Source: Candidatus Micrarchaeota archaeon CG1_02_55_22 (GTDB taxonomy: Archaea > Micrarchaeota > Micrarchaeia > Norongarragalinales > UBA97). Taken from it: 39,176 bases of DNA. A program made the position numbers and the translations under genes. The stretch is from the NCBI GenBank assembly GCA_001871595.1, contig MNVH01000050.1, positions 1 to 39,176 on the forward strand, read 5' to 3'. The first letter of the stretch is position 1; the number at the start of each line of letters is the position of its first letter. The notes under the pieces were generated by a model. It was not told the DNA's origin. It saw only the letters and a program-made list of their open reading frames with translations, and searched no databases. Below are positions 7,880 to 15,158 of the stretch, piece by piece.

Positions 7880-8948
7880 AGGACAAGTCTTCTCAATAGA
7901 CTTGCTCATAGCAATAATGCTCTTCGGCGTCGTCCTCCTTATGTTCGCCTCAAACTACGGCAACCTCTACGAGCACGAAACGCCGTGGTACGAGCGGGCG
8001 GTGGGCACGGCCCGGCGCACGGCTCTTTTGTTGGCAACGACGCCGGGGGCACCAGAGAATTGGGCTAACTCGTCGTTTGCCTTGCCCGGCTTTGCCTCTG
8101 AGCCTTTCATAGTTTCCGAGCCGCTCCTTGAACAGTTCCTTCAAGCCGACGACGAAGCGGTTTTTGAATCGTTTGGTGCACAAGGTTTCCGGGTTTTCGT
8201 CAATCTCTCCCTTCAAGACCGTTCTGTTGCGCGGGCGGGAGGTATTCCGTTTAGTCGCATTGCTTATACGCGGGCTGGTGGCTCTGAGGGAGAGGCGGCT
8301 GACAACGGTTTTAGGCACTACTTGCTTTCCGAGGGCATCCCGTTCACCGAGTACTCTGCCAACGGCAACTCGCAAGACTTTATCGAGCTGTTGAGCAGCA
8401 TTGCTTTGTACGACACGGTTGTTGTCGAGGCCGCCCGAATCAATTCAACGCAACTCGACGCCAGCCAGCAGGCTGCCTTCAGCGACTGGGTGGCATCCGG
8501 CGGTAACTACGTGCAAAAACAGGAGGGAACAGTGATAGAATTATTGAACGCCACGCAGTCCTACGCCTCGCAGGGCCGTGTCGTCATCGCGAGCGGGCTT
8601 TTACGCAACGCATCCTACAACGACGCGGTCGCGTGCACGGGCAGCGTGGCGATTTCGAACGCGTCGGTAGGGCAAGACTTTACGTATCTAGTCAACGCGT
8701 CGAACGGGGCGGCATTGTTCGCCTCGTGGCCTTACGGTGGCGGTCGCGTTTATTTCGCGTGCGACACGCAGGGCACGGTTACAGGGAGTTTGCCTCAAAC
8801 TGACTTGATGGCGATAAACAACTTTTTCGGGTTGCGCGCCGAGAAGGGTGATGCGCCGGTCAATGCGACGGTCAGCGTGCCTTATTCTCTGCCGGTGGCT
8901 TACCGTTCAAATAATGGGGTGTTGGAGGTTATTGCGTGGATAGATTGA
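7857..8948 (+). CDS. large pilin-like protein with variant N-terminal helix
   Basis: A ~363-residue protein starting LYSKKSVKGQVFSIDLLIAI, then a membrane helix. The KG-Q-x-F-S-x-D pattern resembles a class III leader but has Asp at +6 instead of Glu at +5; the next two genes have related starts (KGFAFTAD, KRGFIFTA). I chose TTG 7857 because GGTGG lies 5 nt upstream; it overlaps the preceding pilin by 23 bases. The ectodomain contains many sequons. Its middle part (LSEGIPFTEYS, LYDTVVVEAA, then VASGGNYV and GRVVIASG) suggests an alpha/beta fold like the GATase1-like or ThuA-like domains used in surface proteins, but this is weak. Probable minor pilin or fibre-associated protein; whether it is processed is unknown. 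Confidence 0.65.
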   Translation: MYSKKSVKGQVFSIDLLIAIMLFGVVLLMFASNYGNLYEHETPWYERAVGTARRTALLLATTPGAPENWANSSFALPGFASEPFIVSEPLLEQFLQADDEAVFESFGAQGFRVFVNLSLQDRSVARAGGIPFSRIAYTRAGGSEGEAADNGFRHYLLSEGIPFTEYSANGNSQDFIELLSSIALYDTVVVEAARINSTQLDASQQAAFSDWVASGGNYVQKQEGTVIELLNATQSYASQGRVVIASGLLRNASYNDAVACTGSVAISNASVGQDFTYLVNASNGAALFASWPYGGGRVYFACDTQGTVTGSLPQTDLMAINNFFGLRAEKGDAPVNATVSVPYSLPVAYRSNNGVLEVIAWID

Positions 8949-9424
8949 AGGGGTTCGCTTTTACTGCGGATGCTTCAATGGCGTTACTGCTAGGCGTGGC
9001 CGTATTGTATACTATAGTTGCAAGTCAGACTGCCTTGAGTTTGGAGCCTGCATTGAGGCTTAAAGTCGTGTCCGAATCCTTTGGCGCAACCCTTGAATCA
9101 ACCGGAACGTTTGCAGGTATGGCTGTTTTGGATGACGCTTCCGCCGCTTCCACGCTCTATGCTGCCCAGCTACGTTTAATACCCCCGCAATTCGCGTCGA
9201 ACGTGTCCGTTTCATTCTACGAGTATTCTACTGGTGCGTGTTCTGCGTCTTGTCAGTTGGCGGGCGTCGCGCCGGCGGGTTCACTTTGCCTTTGCAAGTA
9301 CGTTTCATCTAACACCACAGGGGGTTCGGGAAATGCATCGGTCACCGCCCTGTCGCGCCGTGTATTCTTCGTGCCAAAATATGGTTGGTACGGGATTGCA
9401 ACAACCGAGGTGTCGTTGAATTGA
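8936..9424 (+). CDS. pilin-like protein, KGFAFTAD-type N-terminus
   Basis: A 162-residue protein. A strong GGAGGT site at 8924-8929 lies 6 nt before GTG 8936, which overlaps the preceding gene's end by 13 bases. The start MDRLKGFAFTADASMALLLG is a short basic leader plus hydrophobic helix like the neighbouring genes but without the Glu+5 of a canonical type IV pilin. A globular part follows with a C-x3-C ... C-x-C cluster (CSASC, CLC) near residues 100-120, then SNTTGGSGNAS sequons. Cysteine pairs could be disulfides outside the cell. Probably a minor pilin-like subunit of the same structure; I do not recognise a named family. Confidence 0.65.
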   Translation: MDRLKGFAFTADASMALLLGVAVLYTIVASQTALSLEPALRLKVVSESFGATLESTGTFAGMAVLDDASAASTLYAAQLRLIPPQFASNVSVSFYEYSTGACSASCQLAGVAPAGSLCLCKYVSSNTTGGSGNASVTALSRRVFFVPKYGWYGIATTEVSLN

Positions 9425-10287
9425 AGCGAGGATTCATCTTTACTGCGGTGGCGATAATGCTTTTCTCAATCCTGCTTTCACTTGCTGTTCTTAACGCTCA
9501 AGCCTCTCGTTCTGCAGAGCTCGCCGACTATTCGTCTTTTGTTCGCATCGCTTCCGCGTGGGGCGACGTGTCCGACGACGTTTCCACGTTGGCTGGATTA
9601 AACGTTTCTCGTAATTCCGAGAATCTTTCATTCACCGACAGGCTTCCAGCGTCTGGTATTCCGGCGCGTTTTGCGGGTCTTGCAGCGCTTTTGTCCGCCC
9701 ACTATGCAATCGGTCTGGACGTAGCGTTGAGCAACGCGTCCGGCGCGCAATCCTTTTCTGGTATAGCGCCGCCCTTTGAGTTGTGGCCGTACGGCATAAA
9801 CTATTCCTATGGCAACGCCTGGGCGAAGGACGCGCTCCTAATAGAATCCCCGTCAAACAATTACTCCGCCTTGAGTTCGGCGACGTTAGTGGTTAACGCT
9901 TCCGGGCTTTGGTTTGCGGGCAATATGGATCGCTCGTGTTCTTCTTGGACGGACTATTCGGCGTGCCTTTCGAACTGCTTCAACCTGACTTTGGTGCTCG
10001 TTGACGCCAACGGCTCGGTCAATCGAAGCACGTGCACCACGTTTATCCCCACTGCCAAGAACACGCTGCACGTGGCGTTAGCCAATTACTCGTCTTCGGG
10101 GTGGGTTGAAGTCTCTGTCGGCGCGCTCCCGACGCTTTTAAACATAAGTTTTGTCAACGTTTCAGTCGCTACCCAGGTGAATTTCACCCTTCCTTCACGG
10201 GCATTCCGCGTTTATTTGCCGTTGAATCTATCCGTGGCCGATAATTACTTCAACGCGTCCAAAAAAGAGCGTTTGAGGGCGGCCTAG
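9421..10287 (+). CDS. pilin-like glycoprotein, KRGFIFTA-type N-terminus
   Basis: A ~288-residue protein. TTG 9421 overlaps the preceding stop (TTGA), and GAGGTG sits 7 nt upstream, so translational coupling is likely. It begins MKRGFIFTAVAIMLFSILLS: basic leader plus membrane helix, third of the non-canonical trio. The ectodomain is Ser/Asn rich with many sequons (NVS, NLS, NYS, NAS, NRS and others) and a CSSWTDYSACLSNC cysteine cluster near residues 175-190. No catalytic motif is visible. As last gene of the pilin string it is probably a surface-exposed component of the fibre or its base. A fresh TATA box starts the next unit at 10292. Confidence 0.65.
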   Translation: MKRGFIFTAVAIMLFSILLSLAVLNAQASRSAELADYSSFVRIASAWGDVSDDVSTLAGLNVSRNSENLSFTDRLPASGIPARFAGLAALLSAHYAIGLDVALSNASGAQSFSGIAPPFELWPYGINYSYGNAWAKDALLIESPSNNYSALSSATLVVNASGLWFAGNMDRSCSSWTDYSACLSNCFNLTLVLVDANGSVNRSTCTTFIPTAKNTLHVALANYSSSGWVEVSVGALPTLLNISFVNVSVATQVNFTLPSRAFRVYLPLNLSVADNYFNASKKERLRAA

Positions 10288-10291
10288 TAAC

Positions 10292-10299
10292 TTTTAATA
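10292..10299 (+). promoter_or_regulatory. TATA box for the secretion-machinery operon
   Basis: TTTTAATA is centred about 32 nt upstream of TTG 10328. It would start a separate transcript for the coiled-coil protein, ATPase and platform proteins. Confidence 0.45.
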
Positions 10300-10327
10300 G
10301 TCTTAGACGAGTTCTCTCTCACAGGAG

Positions 10328-11140
10328 TTGGATGGGTACATAGTACAGGACGAAATAGATACCGCGATAGATCGCTTGCTTGATTACGTACGGCGCCGGG
10401 GCAAGGCAAAGCTAGGGGATTGCGCAGCCTCCCTAGCCATGACGCCAGACCAAGTTGAGAATGTGGCGCTCTTGCTCCAAGTGCATGGTCTCCTAGAGGT
10501 TCGCTACCATATCACGGGCATAGAACTAGCCCTGCCGCCCGATGACAGTAAAACCGAGGAAAAGCAGAAGGAAGACTTCAAGGAAAAACTCGGCATACTT
10601 GAAAAAGAAGTCGTCCGGTCACAGAGCCTCATGGAGTTCTTTGAGAAAGACCTCGAACGGCGTATCCTGATTGCCGAGAAGATTGTCGAAGACCTTGAGG
10701 CGAGGCCCGCGTATACTGCGGAAGAAATAGCTTTGTCAAAAGAAGAAATAGCCATCGCGCTCAAGCAGCTCGACGCGTTCGGGAGCGAAATCGGCCTGCT
10801 CAAGCTCAAGGAAGGACATTTCAAGGAAAAACTTGAGGCGTTCATGAAGCGCCTTGAGGCAATAAAGCCCTCGGCGCAGCCTGCGCGAGCCCAAAACCTT
10901 TTACAGCGCCTTCTAGCCATGCTTAAAAGCATAGTTCTTGAGGCGAAGCTCATACTTTCTGGAAAAGAAAAACTGGTTTTGGAAGAACGCCCCGAATTTG
11001 ATGCCGAAAAGAAGCATGTTGAAGCACAGCTCGCGGCAATAATACGGACGCCGCTTCCCTCCGTGGCCAAGAAGCAGAAGCAGTCCGCCGAAGTCCTGCC
11101 AAAAAAGCAGGCTGCTAAGGAAAAGGAGAAAGACGAATGA
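10328..11140 (+). CDS. winged-helix plus coiled-coil protein of the pilus operon
   Basis: A 270-residue cytoplasmic protein. Residues ~5-68 fit a winged helix (IDTAIDRLLDYVRRRGKAKL ... MTPDQVENVALLLQVHGLLE ... ITGIELAL). Residues ~75-180 are a long charged coiled coil and the C-terminus is a Lys-rich tail. No transmembrane segment. It ends in an ATGA overlap with the secretion ATPase, so the two are made together. Similar winged-helix/coiled-coil genes next to pilus ATPases occur in other archaeal genomes as far as I recall. Their position recalls the ArlC/D/E or ArlX coiled-coil scaffold genes beside the archaellum motor, but homology is not shown. Start TTG is weakly supported. Confidence 0.6.
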   Translation: MDGYIVQDEIDTAIDRLLDYVRRRGKAKLGDCAASLAMTPDQVENVALLLQVHGLLEVRYHITGIELALPPDDSKTEEKQKEDFKEKLGILEKEVVRSQSLMEFFEKDLERRILIAEKIVEDLEARPAYTAEEIALSKEEIAIALKQLDAFGSEIGLLKLKEGHFKEKLEAFMKRLEAIKPSAQPARAQNLLQRLLAMLKSIVLEAKLILSGKEKLVLEERPEFDAEKKHVEAQLAAIIRTPLPSVAKKQKQSAEVLPKKQAAKEKEKDE

Positions 11141-13185
11141 CTGAACTCGAGTCCTATACCGTAGAGGACCAAGGCGTTACCGCGACGGTCGTGATAGGCG
11201 ACTTGCCGTCTGAATTCGTTAAGTCTTACACTCTCGAACACGCAAAGCTCAAGGGACCCACTCGGGCCGTGCTCGGCTATTTGAAAGAAAAGATAATTGA
11301 ATCAGTAAATTTGAAGATCTCCGAGATAATGGACCCGCGCCAGTTAACAATCATCCGCGAACGCGTTTCCAACAAGGCGCGAGAACTAGTCCGCACCGAA
11401 CTCGGCGGATTGAGCCCGGAAGAAGAGCGAATCGTCGTCGGGCGTCTTCTGCAGGAAATGCTTGGTCTGGGGGAAATCGATTTGCTGTTGTCGGATTTCT
11501 ACCTTGAAGAAATCGTCATAAACTCCGCAGGCGAACCAATCTGGGTGTATCACATCCGCCATGGTTGGCTAAAGACCAACGTAATGCTTGAATCAGAAGA
11601 ACAAATCCATAACTATGCATCCATAATAGGCCGGCGGGTCGGAAAACAGATAACCAATCTTGACCCGCTCATGGATGCTCACCTGCTCTCCGGTGACCGG
11701 GTCAACGCCACGCTCTTCCCCATATCAACCAAGGGCAATAGTATCACAATAAGAAAGTTCGCGAAAGACCCGTGGACAATAGTCTCGCTTATAGCCAATA
11801 ATACGCTTTCGTCTGAAGCCGCGGCCACATTCTGGACCGCCCTCCAGTATGAAATGAACGTCCTTATTGGAGGCGGCACGGCAAGCGGAAAAACATCGTT
11901 CCTTAATTCGGTCCTCGTCTTTACTCCGCCCAACCAGCGCTTGATAAGTATTGAAGACAGCGTGTCTGGCGACGCTGAAATATTCTTCGAGCGTGACGGT
12001 AAAATGCAGCGTTCGACCGTTGCCGGCTTGATTGACGCGTTAGTAGACGCACACGGAACCGTTCTGCCCGACGGCGCCCAAGTAGCACTCAATCCCGGCG
12101 GTATCAAGGTGCACAGCATGTCCTCCGACGGCGCAATACAACTCGTTGAACCATCCTGCTTTATTCGGCACCACACCAGCAAGCAACTCTTCGAGGTTTC
12201 CACCGCTGGCGGTGCGAGCGTTAAAGTCACGGCTGACCACTCGCTTTTCACGCGCACGCCCGCCGGAGAAATCGCTGCAGCGAAAACAAACGAGTTGTGT
12301 CAGGGCCAGGAAATCGCTACGTTTTCGACGACTTCCGCCGCATCCGCTTCTCCAGTAGCACAGCAAATTCAACTCGTCGGCAGCCGTAAGAACTTAGCGC
12401 AATGGTCGCCTATTACGCGAATTACTCCCCTGCCGGTTGGGGCATCGACCGTGTACGACTTCAGTGTGCCTGCGAACGAGAGCTTCGTTGCCAATGGCGT
12501 GGTATGCCATAACACGCGAGAGTTGCAACTGCCCGACTTTCTCCATTGGACCCCGCTCAGTACGCGCCAACCCAATCCTGAAGGCAAGGGCGGCGTGGAA
12601 ATGCTTGATTTGATGACTAATTCCCTTCGCATGCGGCCCGACCGCATCGTGCTCGGAGAAATTCGTCGACAACGTGAAGCCGAAGTTCTATTTGAGGCAA
12701 TGCACACTGGCCACAGCGTGTACTCCACGTTGCACGCTGATGATTCCTCGCAGGTGAAGAACCGCCTTACGAGCCCTCCAATCTCGCTCCCGGAACAACT
12801 CCTCGGAGCGCTACACTTGATTGCCGTACAGTATCGTCAACGCCGTATTGGAATACGTCGCACCTTTGAAATCGCCGAAATACTTCCTTCGGATTCAGGG
12901 GCTTCAGTAAACATCATCTACAAGTGGGATGCACGAAAAGACTTGCTAGTTAAGGTCGGTGAGCCCATCCGGTTTATGAACGAGCTCGTGATGCACACTG
13001 GGTTTACGCAAAAAGAAGTCGTAGAAGACATTGCCCAGAAACAACTCATTCTCGAATCAATGCAAAAGGCCAAAATCAGTACGGTCGAGGATGTAGGCCG
13101 CGTTGTCGCCGCTTACTACCGCCACCCGGAGAATGTTGTCGAACTCGCCGAGAAGGGAGACTTCTCGCCCGTATTGTACCGGTGA
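11137..13185 (+). CDS. type II/IV secretion (pilus assembly) ATPase, intein-containing
   Basis: A 682-residue precursor that drives pilin assembly as a hexameric cytoplasmic ATPase of the GspE/TadA/ArlI/KlbA superfamily. The N-domain covers ~1-190. Walker A is GGTASGKT at residues 246-253. The Asp-box strand LISIED (269-274) is interrupted after D274 by a 185-residue intein and resumes at T460 (TRELQLPDF). Then come LRMRPDRIVLGEIR (Walker B-like, with the catalytic Glu), the His box TGHSVYSTLHAD and a C-terminal domain ending near 682. Removing the intein leaves a normal ~497-residue enzyme. The ATG overlaps the upstream stop (ATGA). The two membrane platform genes follow directly. Function depends on intein splicing, because the insert separates Walker A from the catalytic Glu. 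Confidence 0.92.
   Translation: MTELESYTVEDQGVTATVVIGDLPSEFVKSYTLEHAKLKGPTRAVLGYLKEKIIESVNLKISEIMDPRQLTIIRERVSNKARELVRTELGGLSPEEERIVVGRLLQEMLGLGEIDLLLSDFYLEEIVINSAGEPIWVYHIRHGWLKTNVMLESEEQIHNYASIIGRRVGKQITNLDPLMDAHLLSGDRVNATLFPISTKGNSITIRKFAKDPWTIVSLIANNTLSSEAAATFWTALQYEMNVLIGGGTASGKTSFLNSVLVFTPPNQRLISIEDSVSGDAEIFFERDGKMQRSTVAGLIDALVDAHGTVLPDGAQVALNPGGIKVHSMSSDGAIQLVEPSCFIRHHTSKQLFEVSTAGGASVKVTADHSLFTRTPAGEIAAAKTNELCQGQEIATFSTTSAASASPVAQQIQLVGSRKNLAQWSPITRITPLPVGASTVYDFSVPANESFVANGVVCHNTRELQLPDFLHWTPLSTRQPNPEGKGGVEMLDLMTNSLRMRPDRIVLGEIRRQREAEVLFEAMHTGHSVYSTLHADDSSQVKNRLTSPPISLPEQLLGALHLIAVQYRQRRIGIRRTFEIAEILPSDSGASVNIIYKWDARKDLLVKVGEPIRFMNELVMHTGFTQKEVVEDIAQKQLILESMQKAKISTVEDVGRVVAAYYRHPENVVELAEKGDFSPVLYR
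11959..12513 (+). other. mini-intein (Ser1, no homing endonuclease) inside the secretion ATPase
   Basis: In-frame insertion of 185 residues (275-459 of the precursor). Block A is SVSGDAEIFFERDG, with Ser as residue 1. Block B is VKVTADHSLFT, with the T-x-x-H motif at 365-368. Block F/G is VYDFSVPAN ... SFVANGVVCHN, ending His458-Asn459, and the +1 extein residue is Thr460. There is no room for and no trace of a LAGLIDADG endonuclease. All residues needed for class 1 splicing are present. Base composition is like the host gene, so the element is not a recent arrival. Inteins are known in the related KlbA ATPases of archaea. Confidence 0.92.
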
Positions 13186-13192
13186 CGTAATC

Positions 13193-14065
13193 TTGTTCAA
13201 GCCGCCCTTTGCATTCCTCCCGCCCAACGTGTCGTTAAGCCTTTCCCATCATTTCCACAGTGCTGGCCACTTTGCCAGCGTTTTCTTTCCCTCGCTCCGT
13301 GAAGACCTTTTGCAATCAGAAATACCCTTCTCGCAAATTAATTATGCCGCCCTCGCGCTCTCGGTTGCCATCACGAATGCGCTTGCAATGGGCGTACTGC
13401 TCGGCGTGTTGGCCATCGGTTTGTCAAACGCCCTTCTTGGAGCGGCTGCAGGCCTTGTTACCTTTGGCGTGTTTTTCATTTCGTTTCTCACGGTCTTATA
13501 CTACCCTCGCATAATAGCTCGGAAGAGAGCGCGAGAGCTTGAACGTAATCTGATCCCGGCAATACAACAGCTCTTGATAGAAATAAAGTCTGGAGTCACG
13601 CTCTTCAACGCCATGGCCTCGGTTTCGCAAGACTACGGTGAGGTAAGTAAAGAATTCAAGAAAATAGTCGTAAAAATGAATTCCGGAATACACGAGCTCG
13701 ACGCGCTCAGCGAAGTCACAGAAGCCAACCCGTCAAAGTCCTTCAGGAAGGCCTTGTGGCAGATATCGAATGCGCTAAAAGTAGGCAGCAACCTTTCAGG
13801 CGTACTCGAGAATCAGGTTACTGTGCTTACTCGTGAAAGAATCGATCAAATACGGCGGTACGGGCAAGAACTCTCACCGTGGACGATGATGTACATGATG
13901 GCAGCCGTGATAATGCCCAGTATCGGAGTCGCGATGCTCATAGTTATCATGGGTTTCCTTAGTTTTTCTTTGCCGCGGGTCGTATTGGCCGCTTTGTGGA
14001 TATTTCTCGCAGTGTTCCAATTGTTCTTTATGAATCTAGTCGCATCGCGGAGGCCCGCAATATAA
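13193..14065 (+). CDS. pilus platform membrane protein, T2SSF/TadC-like (first copy)
   Basis: A ~290-residue integral membrane protein. TTG 13193 is chosen because GGTGA lies 7 nt upstream; the longer frame reads back into the ATPase gene. Two membrane helices near residues 55-110 are followed by a cytoplasmic T2SSF-type helical domain (ERNLIPAIQQLLIEIKSGVTLFNAM, then SKSFRKALWQISNALKVG and LSGVLENQV). Two more helices lie near the C-terminus. This is the layout of GspF/TadC/ArlJ halves that sit in the membrane under the pilus and contact the ATPase. Its stop codon overlaps the next ATG (TAATG), so the two platform proteins are probably made in equal amounts and pair. Confidence 0.85.
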   Translation: MFKPPFAFLPPNVSLSLSHHFHSAGHFASVFFPSLREDLLQSEIPFSQINYAALALSVAITNALAMGVLLGVLAIGLSNALLGAAAGLVTFGVFFISFLTVLYYPRIIARKRARELERNLIPAIQQLLIEIKSGVTLFNAMASVSQDYGEVSKEFKKIVVKMNSGIHELDALSEVTEANPSKSFRKALWQISNALKVGSNLSGVLENQVTVLTRERIDQIRRYGQELSPWTMMYMMAAVIMPSIGVAMLIVIMGFLSFSLPRVVLAALWIFLAVFQLFFMNLVASRRPAI

Positions 14066-15108
14066 TGCTACGCATCCACATCTACGATAAAGTTTCGGGG
14101 TTATTCCCAAACCGGTTTGTAAACTGGCTTTCGCGATTCATGGCTCAAGGTGGGTTCGACGAGATATCGTCGCGGACCTATCTCGGCTTTTCAATATTCT
14201 TTTCAATCGCCCTAGCAGTAATAGCTTTCTTCGCAGCGGCAATATTTTCCGAGGACTTGCTCGTTCGAGTCGCGACGCCCGTGCTAGTCTTAGTCCTCGC
14301 GTTGTTCTCGTTTTATCTCCTCCTCGCGCTCAGCGCGGAATCCCGTGCGCAGAAGATTGAGGAAGTCTTGCCTGAAGCCCTCCAAATCATTTCGGCCAAC
14401 ATAAGGTCTGGAATGACTCTAGAAAACGCTATCTGGGGCTCTGCGCGCTCCGAATTCGGCCCACTTAAAGACGAGATAAAACGCGTCAGTTCCGATACGT
14501 TTAGCGGCGTTCCAATAGATCGAGCCTTGAGAAAGATGAGTGACCGAGTCAAGTCAACCATCCTCGAACGCGCGGTTAAACTAATCTACGAAGGCATAAG
14601 CCTTGGTGGCGAAATGGCGCCGTTGCTCGAAGCGGTATCCCTCGACATTCGTAACATTCAGCTCCTCCGCAAGGAAATATCCACTAGCACACTCACCTAC
14701 GCCATCTTCATCGTCTTTGCCGGCGTCATCGCCGCCCCGTTGCTATTCAGCGTCTCGACTTTCTATTCGGAAATCAATGCTGGAATAATGGAGAAACAGT
14801 ACCAACGCAGCGCGGGCGGTACATCCCTCGATACCGCTGCACAACGCGCGGGAGTCGCGGGGTTGCCCGGTATCGGAACGCGTTCGAAGCCTTCTGAGGA
14901 TGCCATAACCCCGCAGGACGTCTACTGGTTTGCCTTAGCAAGCATAATACTGACCAGTCTATGCGCGGGTTTGTTAGTCGGGCTAGTGCAAACCGGCAAG
15001 GCAGTTAATGGAATAAAGTATTCGCCGTTCTTCATCATACTCTCGCTTGCATTGTTTACGCTTCTCTTGAACGTCTTGCGAGCCACCATTGGGACTCTGG
15101 CGGTATAA
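14065..15108 (+). CDS. pilus platform membrane protein, T2SSF/TadC-like (second copy)
   Basis: A ~347-residue paralogue-type partner of the preceding protein. ATG 14065 overlaps the previous stop (TAATG); a GGAGG lies 12-13 nt upstream. Membrane helices near residues 40-60 and 65-95 precede the T2SSF domain (EEVLPEALQIISANIRSGMT and LEAVSLDIRNIQLLRKE). A pair of helices near 215-245 follows, then an extra Ser/Gly-rich cytoplasmic or external loop (~255-290) and two C-terminal helices. Split platform pairs (TadB/TadC-like) are common in archaeal pilus operons. With the ATPase and coiled-coil protein this completes the assembly motor; a prepilin peptidase is missing from the window. Confidence 0.85.
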   Translation: MLRIHIYDKVSGLFPNRFVNWLSRFMAQGGFDEISSRTYLGFSIFFSIALAVIAFFAAAIFSEDLLVRVATPVLVLVLALFSFYLLLALSAESRAQKIEEVLPEALQIISANIRSGMTLENAIWGSARSEFGPLKDEIKRVSSDTFSGVPIDRALRKMSDRVKSTILERAVKLIYEGISLGGEMAPLLEAVSLDIRNIQLLRKEISTSTLTYAIFIVFAGVIAAPLLFSVSTFYSEINAGIMEKQYQRSAGGTSLDTAAQRAGVAGLPGIGTRSKPSEDAITPQDVYWFALASIILTSLCAGLLVGLVQTGKAVNGIKYSPFFIILSLALFTLLLNVLRATIGTLAV

Positions 15109-15123
15109 TGTCTCAACAACGCG

Positions 15124-15131
15124 TATTAAAA
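15124..15131 (+). promoter_or_regulatory. TATA box for the KaiC-like gene
   Basis: TATTAAAA is centred about 31 nt upstream of ATG 15159, giving a very short or absent leader. Confidence 0.45.
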
Positions 15132-15158
15132 CCTGCAACGCAGTAATCAGCCTGTTAA

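Noticed and set aside
10504-11241. Minus-strand open frame of 245 codons, Ser-rich
   Set aside because: Antisense shadow of the coiled-coil gene; Ser/Phe richness comes from complementing GAA/AAG codons.
11959-12513. Possibility that the ATPase insert is an ordinary domain insertion or assembly error
   Set aside because: Splice-junction motifs at both ends, T-x-x-H in the middle and exact restoration of the conserved IED-TREL strand identify an intein.
13103-13192. Upstream extension of the first platform-protein frame into the ATPase gene
   Set aside because: Reads the ATPase codons in another frame; GGTGA before TTG 13193 gives a better start.
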